A stretch of DNA of 10,776 nt. Source: an uncultured Anaerolineales bacterium (GTDB lineage: Bacteria > Chloroflexota > Anaerolineae > Anaerolineales > UBA11657). Location of the stretch: NCBI GenBank assembly GCA_913031335.1, contig CAJWGI010000020.1, positions 1 through 10,776 of the forward strand, read 5' to 3'. Position numbers and translations under genes: made by a program. Shown here one piece after another: positions 1 to 6,180 of the stretch (positions are counted from its first letter, which is position 1; the number at the start of each line of letters is the position of its first letter). Under the pieces are notes generated by a model. The model saw only the letters and a program-made list of their open reading frames with translations, did not search any database and had not been told where the DNA came from.

Positions 1-1739
1 AGTGCTTCTGAACGTGAATCGAGCGATGAAGTGGCTTCGTCAAGAATGAGAATACGCGGGTCTTTTAAGATGACGCGGGCGATGGCAACGCGCTGTTTTT
101 CGCCGCCGGAGAGTCGATAGCCTCGCTCGCCGACGATGGTATCAAATCCATCGGGTAGGTCTGCGATGAATTCCGCGAGATGCGCGGCATCGCAGGCCGC
201 CTGCAATTCAGCGTCGCTCGCGGTCGGTTGTGCGTAGAGCAGGTTGGCGCGAATGGTGTCATGAAATAAGTACGTCTCTTGGGTCACCATTCCGATGGTT
301 TTGGCCAGTGTAATGAGTCGTATTTCACGTAGATCAATCCCGTCAATAGTGATTTGGCCGTCGCTGGGGTCATATAGGCGCGGCAATAGGTACGTAAGTG
401 TGGTCTTCCCGGCGCCGCTCGGACCGACCAGAGCGGCTAGTTGACCCGGAGCGACTTCGAAGGTAACGTTCTCTGTAGCCCACTCGCGTCCGCCGGCGCG
501 CGCATAATCGGGGTCGTCGCCGGTGCCGCCGCTGTGGCCTCTACCCGGGGGGCCGAACCGCGCTTGTGAGCGCAGCTGCGCTATGCGGCTGCGGCTGCCG
601 TTATCGGCCTCCAGAGCGCTTGTTTGTGCGTACGAGAAAAACACATTGTCGAAACGCACGCTTCCCTCGACGTGGGCAAGGTCGTGGGCGCCTGGGGAGT
701 CTGCGATTTCCACTGGCAGGTCGATGACCTCGAACACGCGCTCGAAGCTGACCATCGAAGTGGCGAAATCAACACGGGCGTTGGCGAGCGTGGAAATTGG
801 GCCGTAAAGGTCGCGCAGATACGTCGCGAAGGCGATGATGGTACCGATGCTGAAAGCGCCTCGCAGCACAAGGTGGCCGCCCAGCCAGAATACCAACGCG
901 GTGCCAATGGCGCTGATTAACCCTAGGCCCATGAAGAACCAGCGCCCGATCACCGCTGAGCGCACGCCTATATCCGCCACGGCCTGGCTGCGTGTACGGA
1001 ACTGGGACATGTTCTCTCGCTGGCGACCGAATATCTTCATTAATAGAGCGCCGCTCACGTTCAGGGTCTCATTCATTAGCGCGTTCATTTTCGCGTTGAG
1101 GTTGAAGGAGCGACGGGTGACATCGCGCAGCCGGTCAGCTACTCGCCTTCCGGCGACTAAGAAGAGCGGCACAATGGTCACGCTGATGAGGGTAAGACCC
1201 CAATTGAGTGACAGCATGATTGCCAGCGTAAGAATTACCTGGATGACATTCGTCACGATGCTTATCAGTGTACCGGTGACGGCGCGTTGCGCGCCGACCA
1301 CGTCGTTGTTTAGCCGCGCCATGATTTCGCCGGTCTTTGTGTTGGTGAAAAAGCGCAGCGACATGCTTTGCATGTGCTGATACAGCTCTTGGCGCAAGTC
1401 GCATATAAGCCCCTCGCCGACGCGCGCACTTTGATTTCGTTGCGCCACCTCTATCAGGCCGGTGGAGAGCGGTACTGCGATCATCGCCAGCGCGAGCCAA
1501 TTTAACTGTTGGAAATCGCGCTCGGGCAAAGTGTGGTCAATAAGTTGGCGGTATATGAGTGGTGGCAAAAGACCGAGAACGGTGGACAGGCCAATGGCGA
1601 CGAGTACAAATACGATCCGGCCGCGATACGGTAACGCATAATTCCAGACGCGGCGCAGCAGCTGCCGGTTAACCTGTGGTTTCTGCTTTTCGTCGGCGGT
1701 CACGTATTGCCACCAGCCGCCTATGTGCCCGTGAAACAT
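1..1739 (-). CDS. ABC exporter, fused permease-ATPase (MsbA/multidrug type), C-terminus outside window
   Basis: Reading leftwards from ATG 1739, an uninterrupted frame gives 579 residues before the window edge. It is a half-transporter of the lipid/multidrug exporter class: an inner-membrane six-helix permease domain (about residues 30-330) followed by a cytoplasmic ATPase. Visible ATPase motifs are the A-loop Tyr (about 370, FFSY), Walker A GPSGAGKT (439-446), Q-loop Gln (about 487, MVTQE), signature LSGGE (543-547) and Walker B ILILDE (Asp567, Glu568) followed by the SLD D-loop. The H-loop and the end of the protein lie outside the window. The substrate cannot be told. About 40 residues rich in Gly, Arg and Ser are inserted between the A-loop and Walker A (see findings). 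The start is supported by MFHGHIGGWW, a typical opening in this family; no strong Shine-Dalgarno is seen. It is divergent from trxB and probably unrelated to the sulfur genes. Confidence 0.93.
   Translation of the reverse strand, partial: MFHGHIGGWWQYVTADEKQKPQVNRQLLRRVWNYALPYRGRIVFVLVAIGLSTVLGLLPPLIYRQLIDHTLPERDFQQLNWLALAMIAVPLSTGLIEVAQRNQSARVGEGLICDLRQELYQHMQSMSLRFFTNTKTGEIMARLNNDVVGAQRAVTGTLISIVTNVIQVILTLAIMLSLNWGLTLISVTIVPLFLVAGRRVADRLRDVTRRSFNLNAKMNALMNETLNVSGALLMKIFGRQRENMSQFRTRSQAVADIGVRSAVIGRWFFMGLGLISAIGTALVFWLGGHLVLRGAFSIGTIIAFATYLRDLYGPISTLANARVDFATSMVSFERVFEVIDLPVEIADSPGAHDLAHVEGSVRFDNVFFSYAQTSALEADNGSRSRIAQLRSQARFGPPGRGHSGGTGDDPDYARAGGREWATENVTFEVAPGQLAALVGPSGAGKTTLTYLLPRLYDPSDGQITIDGIDLREIRLITLAKTIGMVTQETYLFHDTIRANLLYAQPTASDAELQAACDAAHLAEFIADLPDGFDTIVGERGYRLSGGEKQRVAIARVILKDPRILILDEATSSLDSRSEA
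483..629 (-). other. in-frame insertion within the ABC exporter ATPase domain
   Basis: These codons (about residues 371-419) lie between the A-loop FFSY and the strand WATENVTFEV that precedes Walker A. In this family that gap is normally about eight residues; here it is about 49. The extra stretch is dominated by Gly, Arg, Ser, Asp and Pro, has no recognisable fold, and contains a perfect palindrome at 569-582. The frame stays open and all catalytic motifs on both sides are intact, so the insert is tolerated and probably forms a surface loop. The boundaries are approximate. Confidence 0.6.
569..582. repeat. perfect 14-base palindrome inside the ABC exporter insert
   Basis: AGCGCAGCTGCGCT equals its own reverse complement. 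It lies in the middle of the inserted segment of the ABC exporter ATPase. It could be the core of a small palindromic element or a chance product of GC-rich sequence. Confidence 0.6.
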
Positions 1740-1772
1740 CGTTATGGTGTGGTATCCTGAGCCCTGTTATTA

Positions 1773-1778
1773 TTGTAC
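1773..1778 (-). promoter_or_regulatory. possible -10 box for the ABC exporter
   Basis: The minus strand reads TACAAT here, 34 bases before the ABC exporter ATG, matching a sigma70-type -10 in five of six positions. I see no convincing -35 at 16-18 bases, so this is weak. Confidence 0.25.
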
Positions 1779-1832
1779 ACTGATTGGTGTGCTAGGCGGC
1801 TTGGAGCGCAAGTGACGAGCTTGGGGAGATGG

Positions 1833-1838
1833 TATAAG
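1833..1838 (+). promoter_or_regulatory. possible -10 box for trxB
   Basis: TATAAG lies about 60 bases before the trxB ATG in the divergent gap 1740-1895. No good -35 is found at normal spacing. A short inverted repeat (TTGTT at 1856-1860, AACAA at 1871-1875) follows it and could be an operator or chance. Confidence 0.25.
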
Positions 1839-1895
1839 CTTCCGACGCACATTTCTTGTTTAGTGAGTGTAACAATCCATTGAGGGAATTAGGAC

Positions 1896-2855
1896 ATGAG
1901 TGAAAAGAGGCAACAGGATCATCACCGCGTCATTATCCTTGGCTCCGGCCCGGCCGGTCTGACAGCCGCCATCTACGCGGCGCGCGCCGATTTGCATCCG
2001 CTGGTTGTTTCCGGCAATGAGCCGGGCGGGCAGCTGACTCTGACCACCGAGGTGGATAATTATCCCGGCTATCCGGAGGGAATTCAGGGACCAGAAATGA
2101 TGGAGCAATTTCGGGCGCAGGCCGAGCGTTTCAATACTGAGTTTCGTACCGGGCAAGTTGAGAGCGTTGAACTTTCTGGACGACCATTCCATTTGTGGCT
2201 TGAATCTCAGTCTCGGGAACTAAGCTGTGATGCACTCATTGTCGCCACTGGTGCTTCTGCCCGATGGCTGGGATTGGAATCGGAAACGGCACTGCGTGGC
2301 AGGGGCGTGTCGGCGTGTGCCACCTGTGATGGCTTCTTTTTCCGTGAAAGGGAGGTGGCTGTGGTCGGCGGTGGAGACACCGCGATGGAGGAGGCACTTT
2401 TTTTGACCAAATTCGCCAGCAAAGTGCATGTCATCCACCGGCGGGATGAACTGCGCGCCAGTCAGTTTATGCAGCAACGTGCATTCGGTAACGAGAAAAT
2501 CAGCTTTATTTGGGACAGCGTGGTGGGCGAGGTCCTCAGTGCGGAAGGTGATGCCGTTACCGGATTGCAGCTGCGCAACCTGAAGAGCGGTGCGTGCAGT
2601 GAATTGTCCGTTGGTGGGGTTTTCATGGCCATCGGTCACAAGCCGAACACGGACCTTTTCCGAGAAAAGTTGGAGTTGGACGATATGGGTTATATAGAAG
2701 TGCGGGCGGGCAGCACGTACACCAGCGTGGAGGGCGTGTTCGCATGCGGTGACGCTGCCGACAACAACTACCGTCAGGCGGTCACCGCGGCCGGCACCGG
2801 TTGCATGGCGGCCATTGATGCAGAGCGCTGGCTCACGGAGCGGGAGGATGAATGA
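1896..2855 (+). CDS. trxB: thioredoxin reductase (NADPH, FAD)
   Basis: Low-molecular-weight thioredoxin reductase, 319 residues, the normal length. It is a cytoplasmic flavoenzyme that passes electrons from NADPH through FAD and a redox disulfide to thioredoxin. Motifs in order: FAD-binding GSGPAGLTAA (16-25), GGQLTLTTEVDNYPG (44-58), redox-active CATC (141-144), NADPH-binding GGGDTAMEEA (158-167), HRRDELRAS (181-189), and the C-terminal FAD motif GDAADNNYRQAVTAAGTG (285-302). All key residues are present, so it should be active. GAGGG at 1882-1886, nine bases before the ATG, is the ribosome-binding site. It lies upstream of the sensor kinase with a gap of 180 bases, so co-transcription is possible but not shown. 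A link to thiol or persulfide reduction in the neighbouring sulfur operon is inference only. Confidence 0.96.
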   Translation: MSEKRQQDHHRVIILGSGPAGLTAAIYAARADLHPLVVSGNEPGGQLTLTTEVDNYPGYPEGIQGPEMMEQFRAQAERFNTEFRTGQVESVELSGRPFHLWLESQSRELSCDALIVATGASARWLGLESETALRGRGVSACATCDGFFFREREVAVVGGGDTAMEEALFLTKFASKVHVIHRRDELRASQFMQQRAFGNEKISFIWDSVVGEVLSAEGDAVTGLQLRNLKSGACSELSVGGVFMAIGHKPNTDLFREKLELDDMGYIEVRAGSTYTSVEGVFACGDAADNNYRQAVTAAGTGCMAAIDAERWLTEREDE

Positions 2856-2993
2856 GGGGTCGCATCAAGCGGGGTTAGCCCGATCTTGATCAACCTGGGC
2901 GAGTTAGACATGACCCCGTATGACTGGCGCGTGGCCACTTACTACTTCGACACAAAATGGCATGAAGTTTTCTGCCTGGTAGTGCCGGGGTGA
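2856..2993 (+). other. short open frame directly in frame after the trxB stop; possible small protein or gene remnant
   Basis: Immediately after the trxB TGA (2853-2855) the same frame stays open for 45 codons to TGA 2991-2993. A start inside it could be TTG 2886 or ATG 2910. The last 27 codons read MTPYDWRVATYYFDTKWH then EVFCLVVPG, with an aromatic-rich, protein-like composition. No clear Shine-Dalgarno precedes either start. It could be a real microprotein, the tail of a decayed gene, or chance. I recognise no family. Confidence 0.2.
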
Positions 2994-3026
2994 TGGGACC
3001 ACTAGTTCGTTGGGCGCGATGATCGT

Positions 3027-3031
3027 GGAGG
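3027..3031 (+). promoter_or_regulatory. ribosome-binding site fixing the TTG start of the sensor kinase
   Basis: GGAGG lies four bases before TTG 3036. The frame is closed upstream by TAG 3003-3005, and no other start in this frame precedes the GAF domain. This supports the non-ATG start. Confidence 0.6.
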
Positions 3032-3035
3032 CGGT

Positions 3036-4229
3036 TTGGGTATTACGCATTCGGAAGACGACCTAAAACAGGCGCAACGCGACCTTCACGTCATCCATGA
3101 ATTGACGCTTTCGGTGCAGGGCGCGGCTGACGTGAACGAAGTTGAGCAAAGGGTGCTTGATGCAGTCACCGGCGACCTAGGCTTTGAGCGTGCGGTCGTA
3201 GCGCTCGTGGATCAGGAGAAAGGAGTAGTGACCGCGTGGCTGGGCAAGGCTCGCGACGGCAGCAACATGCTGGCAGGCGGATTGCCGCACCCGGCACGGA
3301 TGCCGCTTACTGACGGGGACAGTGCGGTGGCACGGGCACTTTTGGACGGCAAAACGCGCCTCGAAGTCGCAGCGCCGTACACGAACCATCCCTATTTGGA
3401 TGCGCATCTGAAAATGGAGCAGGTGCACGTTTTCCCAATGGTGCTGCGCGAGAACCCAGTCGGGGTGATGCTCGTGCAGGCTGACGCTAGCGCGTCCGAA
3501 ACAGGGAGACTACACTCGCTGGAAACCATCGCCAGTCAGGCTGCGGTGGCTGTGGGAACTACGCTTCTTTGCATCGACCGCGCTCGTAGACTCGCGGTTC
3601 AGAATGAGCGCATTCGCATTGCCCGCGACATTCACGACACGGTTACTCAATCGCTGTTTGGGATGGTGTATTCGTTGGAGGCCTGCTCGCGGCTGCTCCC
3701 GAGTGATCCGGAACGCGTGCGCGAGGAATTGGCGGAACTGAAGCAATTGGCGCAATCAGCGCACAAGCAGTTGCGCGAATCCATAATGGATCTCTGGCCG
3801 TCGGAGATCACCAATGCGAAATTCGAGCGGGACTTGCTCCGCTATAAGGAGGAACACTGTCAGGGCGGCGAGCAATTGGCGCTTTCGGTGGAGGTTGCGG
3901 GAGCGCTGGACCGGCTGCAACCGCGTCTGCGGCGGAGCCTGTATAGAATTGCGCAGGAAGCTCTGGCTAACACCACCCGGCATGCTAGCGCGGCTGTGGC
4001 TTCGGTGATGCTGCGCGTTGGCGATGGTAACGTACAGTTAACTGTGCAAGATGATGGACACGGGTTCGAGCCAGAGGTTGTGTTGGCGCGAGAACGCGAC
4101 CGGGAGCATTTCGGCTTGCGCGGCATGATGGAAAGGGCGGAATCGTTTGGCGGCACCTGCCGGTTCATCAGCCAGCCTGGTGTGGGGGCAAAGGTACGAG
4201 TTTCTATTCCGGTGGGGGGGGACGGATAG
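3036..4229 (+). CDS. cytoplasmic GAF-domain sensor histidine kinase, NarX/DegS-like (HisKA_3)
   Basis: 397 residues from a TTG start. The first half (about 15-175) fits a GAF sensor domain. A HisKA_3 dimerisation domain follows, with NERIRIARDIHDTVTQSL and the phosphoacceptor His200 directly followed by Asp201. The ATPase domain has an N-box RIAQEALANTTRH (304-316), G1 DDGHGF (339-344) and G2 HFGLRGM (358-364). There is no signal peptide or membrane segment, so it senses something in the cytoplasm. Cysteines in the protein are few (CI at 179-180, and 217, 274 and 375), and none forms an obvious CxxC cluster motif. The response regulator gene starts three bases after the stop, so the two are one cognate pair. 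The ligand is unknown. Its location just upstream of an sHdr-type sulfur operon suggests a redox or sulfur cue, by inference. Confidence 0.92.
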   Translation: MGITHSEDDLKQAQRDLHVIHELTLSVQGAADVNEVEQRVLDAVTGDLGFERAVVALVDQEKGVVTAWLGKARDGSNMLAGGLPHPARMPLTDGDSAVARALLDGKTRLEVAAPYTNHPYLDAHLKMEQVHVFPMVLRENPVGVMLVQADASASETGRLHSLETIASQAAVAVGTTLLCIDRARRLAVQNERIRIARDIHDTVTQSLFGMVYSLEACSRLLPSDPERVREELAELKQLAQSAHKQLRESIMDLWPSEITNAKFERDLLRYKEEHCQGGEQLALSVEVAGALDRLQPRLRRSLYRIAQEALANTTRHASAAVASVMLRVGDGNVQLTVQDDGHGFEPEVVLARERDREHFGLRGMMERAESFGGTCRFISQPGVGAKVRVSIPVGGDG

Positions 4230-4232
4230 AGA

Positions 4233-4877
4233 GTGAACGCAATTCGGGTTGTGATTGCCGATGACCATGCGGTAGTTCGGCGCGGACTGGCTATGGTGCT
4301 CGAGGTCGAACCGGGTATTGATGTGGTGGGAGAAGCCAACGATGGGGAGCAGGCGCTGCAGCTGGCGCGCGAACTGCAGCCCGACCTGGTGCTACTGGAC
4401 ATGGTCATGCCGAACTGCAGTGGGCCCGAGGCGGCGGGGTTGATAAAAGCGCACCATTCTGGAGTGCGCGTGCTCATGCTTAGCGGCGTCGAGATCGATG
4501 CTGAAGTCTTCGACACGCTCGAGAACGGCGTGGACGGTTACCTCCCCAAGGATGTTAGCCCGGGCGAATTGCTGGCGGCGATCAGAACGGTGGCGGATGG
4601 AAAGCGTTTTATCCACTCGGCGGTGACCGAGGCGCTGTTAGACCGGCACGCCGCTGGTCCGCATACTAGTGGCACCCCCGAGCTCTCTCCGCGCGAAATG
4701 GAGGTGCTGCGGCTGCTGTCAACGGCTGCCACATATCATGAGATCGGCGAGCATTTGTTCATAGCCGAAGAGACGGTGCGCACGCATGTCAAACATATTC
4801 TCGCGAAGCTCGGCCAGCCCAACCGCACTCAGGCTGTTCTTGCGGCGGTGCGGGGCGGCCTAATCTCTCTCAACTGA
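4233..4877 (+). CDS. NarL/LuxR-family response regulator
   Basis: 214 residues, the usual NarL size. The receiver domain (1-120) shows acidic pocket residues Asp10-Asp11, phosphoacceptor Asp56 in LVLLDMVMP, Ser84 in place of the usual Thr, and Lys106 in LPKD. The LuxR-type helix-turn-helix (about 149-206) begins with ELSPREMEVLRLL and contains IAEETVRTHVKHILAKLG, the recognition region. It starts with GTG three bases after the kinase stop, with no strong Shine-Dalgarno, implying translational coupling. It is the phosphorylation target of the upstream kinase and should bind DNA as a dimer at an inverted or direct repeat. The palindrome at 5017-5042 is an obvious candidate target, but this is inference. 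Confidence 0.94.
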   Translation: MNAIRVVIADDHAVVRRGLAMVLEVEPGIDVVGEANDGEQALQLARELQPDLVLLDMVMPNCSGPEAAGLIKAHHSGVRVLMLSGVEIDAEVFDTLENGVDGYLPKDVSPGELLAAIRTVADGKRFIHSAVTEALLDRHAAGPHTSGTPELSPREMEVLRLLSTAATYHEIGEHLFIAEETVRTHVKHILAKLGQPNRTQAVLAAVRGGLISLN

Positions 4878-4909
4878 CATCGAGTATCCCCCAAAAGGGT
4901 GACCGATAA

Positions 4910-4925
4910 TCCCCATCATCGGGGA
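4910..4925. repeat. GC-rich hairpin after the response regulator gene
   Basis: TCCCC (4910-4914), loop ATCATC, GGGGA (4921-4925) can form a five-pair hairpin 33 bases after the response-regulator stop. No T-run follows, so it is not a convincing rho-independent terminator. It may be an operator or a weak pause site. Confidence 0.3.
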
Positions 4926-4978
4926 AGGAAGGAACCTGTCACGGTCGTATCATTGGGTGGCATGATGCGGCTATTGGG

Positions 4979-5006
4979 TTGACGATTGGCCCACTTTCAC
5001 TTCAAC
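4979..5006 (+). promoter_or_regulatory. possible promoter of the sHdr-type operon
   Basis: TTGACG (4979-4984) is a good -35 match. The best -10 at 16 bases is only TTCAAC (5001-5006, three of six). If real, transcription would start about ten bases before the palindrome at 5017-5042. Confidence 0.25.
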
Positions 5007-5016
5007 GCGAAGACGG

Positions 5017-5042
5017 TGTTGCGTGAGCATTTCCACGCAACA
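5017..5042. repeat. perfect 9+9 inverted repeat, likely operator or leader hairpin of the sHdr operon
   Basis: Left arm TGTTGCGTG (5017-5025), spacer of eight bases, right arm CACGCAACA (5034-5042). All nine pairs are perfect, and pairing stops at 5016/5043. It ends eight bases before the Shine-Dalgarno AGGAG (5051-5055) of the first operon gene. As DNA it looks like a binding site for a dimeric regulator; as RNA it would be a stable stem-loop beside the ribosome-binding site. A GTG at 5023 lies inside the left arm, which argues against that codon being the real start. Confidence 0.65.
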
Positions 5043-5050
5043 AACGGATG

Positions 5051-5055
5051 AGGAG
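5051..5055 (+). promoter_or_regulatory. ribosome-binding site that decides the DsrE start
   Basis: AGGAG is followed by six bases and then GTG 5062. The earlier in-frame GTG 5023 has no comparable site upstream. Confidence 0.65.
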
Positions 5056-5061
5056 CGGCCC

Positions 5062-5454
5062 GTGATAGACGACAACGACTTTGAAAACACTGTCCTGTAT
5101 GTACAGACGCATGGGCGAGACACGCCCGAACGCAGCGCCACGCCGTTCTTCCTGGCGACGGCAGCAGCGGCGATGGACAATGAAGTCTCGATTTATTTCA
5201 CCATGAATGGACCCCAGCTGCTGGCGAAGGGTGCGCCGGATGAAATTATTGTGCCAAAGGCCGGCGGCGGCGGTAGGGAATTGCGCTATTTTATTGACCA
5301 GGCGCTGGGGATTGGTGTGCGCCTGTTGGTGTGCCAGCCTTCGCTGGACTTGCATGGCTATAGTATGGATGACATGATTGACGGCGTTGAAATGATTGGC
5401 GGCGCTGCTTTCAACGACATGGCTATAAACGCTGACGCAGTAATTTCGTTTTAG
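5062..5454 (+). CDS. DsrE/DsrF-family sulfurtransferase-like protein
   Basis: 130 residues from GTG 5062 (143 if GTG 5023 were used). Small cytoplasmic DsrE-fold protein: NTVLYVQTHGRDTPER near the N-terminus, a first strand typical of DsrE/DsrF, then ATPFFLATAAAAMDNEVSIY, and the core LLVCQPSLDLHGY. Its only cysteine is Cys91 (Cys104 in the long version), at the position where persulfide-carrying DsrE members hold their active cysteine. In sHdr systems DsrE-type proteins work with TusA to deliver sulfane sulfur to the complex; that role is likely here from the context. The start was chosen for the AGGAG six bases upstream and because it leaves the 5017-5042 palindrome outside the gene. It is the first gene of the operon, nine bases before hdrC1. 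TusA is not seen in the window. Confidence 0.88.
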   Translation: MIDDNDFENTVLYVQTHGRDTPERSATPFFLATAAAAMDNEVSIYFTMNGPQLLAKGAPDEIIVPKAGGGGRELRYFIDQALGIGVRLLVCQPSLDLHGYSMDDMIDGVEMIGGAAFNDMAINADAVISF

Positions 5455-5463
5455 CTGACCGCC

Positions 5464-6153
5464 ATGGGTCTCTTTGCCGACAAATATCCCGACGTCTCGT
5501 ACGAGGAAAAACTACGCCTGTGGGATGAGGTCAAGGCTGACGCTCGCTTCCCCGATTATTTGTATGGCTGCTACGAATGTGGAATATGCGTGTCGGCTTG
5601 CCCTTCGGCGCGATTCTACGACTTCTCCCCACGCAAAATCGCCCAGGCCGCTGCGCGCGAGGACATTGAGCTAATCTACGAGCAGATGAACGATGATGTC
5701 TGGAACTGCTCGCAGTGTTTCTCATGCAATCGTTGTCCGCGCCAGAATTCGCCCGGCGGCGTCATCACTGTACTGCGCGAGGTAGCGGTTAACAACGGCT
5801 TGAAATCCGCGGCACAGGCGCTCGAGGGCTATAGCCGCATTGTGTACAAGATTATGGGCACGGGCACGCAGGTCTCCCCAGACATGCTTCAGCCCGATGC
5901 CTTCCCGGACTGGGGCCCGCAGGTGAAACAGGTCTCGGATGAGCTAGATCTGTGGCGGCGCGCACTTCCGCCCGAGACATTGCACACCACCAAGGCCAGC
6001 TGGCAGGTGGACGAGAGAACCCTGATTGAGCTTTATCTCATCTGGTACAACACCGGAGTGATGGATATGATCGCCAATGTGGACGAGGGCTTGAACCTTA
6101 TCCTCAGTGACGTGATGGAAGAAATGCTGGAAGAAGCTGGCTACGAGATCTAA
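5464..6153 (+). CDS. hdrC1: HdrC1-like iron-sulfur subunit of an sHdr complex
   Basis: 229 residues with two ferredoxin-type cluster motifs in the N-terminal half. The first is canonical: CYECGICVSACP (Cys36, 39, 42, 46). The second is CSQCFSCNRCP (Cys82, 85, 88, 91), with CX2CX2CX2CP spacing, one residue shorter than the usual CX2CX2CX3CP. The C-terminal half is helical and acidic with no cysteines. By family knowledge HdrC relays electrons between HdrA and HdrB in the cytoplasmic complex. It begins nine bases after the DsrE stop with no visible Shine-Dalgarno, so translation is probably coupled to DsrE. Being followed by hdrB1, hdrA, hyp and a C2-B2 gene identifies it as the first HdrC copy of an sHdr cluster rather than a methanogen-type Hdr or a glycolate-oxidase subunit. 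Confidence 0.88.
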   Translation: MGLFADKYPDVSYEEKLRLWDEVKADARFPDYLYGCYECGICVSACPSARFYDFSPRKIAQAAAREDIELIYEQMNDDVWNCSQCFSCNRCPRQNSPGGVITVLREVAVNNGLKSAAQALEGYSRIVYKIMGTGTQVSPDMLQPDAFPDWGPQVKQVSDELDLWRRALPPETLHTTKASWQVDERTLIELYLIWYNTGVMDMIANVDEGLNLILSDVMEEMLEEAGYEI

Positions 6154-6170
6154 GGCCAGGCAGCGGCAAT

Positions 6171-6175
6171 GGAGG
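6171..6175 (+). promoter_or_regulatory. ribosome-binding site that decides the HdrB1 start
   Basis: GGAGG lies five bases before ATG 6181. The alternative ATG 6169 has no good site upstream, and this GGAGG would lie inside its coding region. Confidence 0.65.
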
Positions 6176-6180
6176 CAGCG

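Noticed and set aside
581..1500. Several long open frames on both strands inside the ABC exporter region
   Set aside because: They lie in other frames of the exporter, whose own frame carries all the ATPase motifs without a break. The others have low-complexity Arg/Ser/Ala-rich translations.
2870..2893. Small stem CGGG/CCCG and palindrome TTGATCAA after trxB as a terminator
   Set aside because: The stem has only four pairs and no T-run follows; the palindrome is short.
3860..4516. A 218-codon minus-strand open frame across the kinase and regulator genes
   Set aside because: Ser/Thr/Arg-rich shadow translation lying over well-supported kinase and receiver motifs.
4896..4904. AGGGTGACC found both here and at 10698-10706 before etfB
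   Set aside because: A shared nine-base word can occur by chance in 10 kb of GC-rich sequence, and the second copy overlaps a ribosome-binding site. Not enough for a regulon motif.
4890..4940. Rho-independent terminator after the response regulator
   Set aside because: The stem TCCCC/GGGGA is short and is followed by AAGGAAGGAA, not a T-run.
4957..4972. Sigma54-type promoter around TGGCATGATGCGG
   Set aside because: The GG and GC elements are two bases too close for a sigma54 -24/-12 pair.
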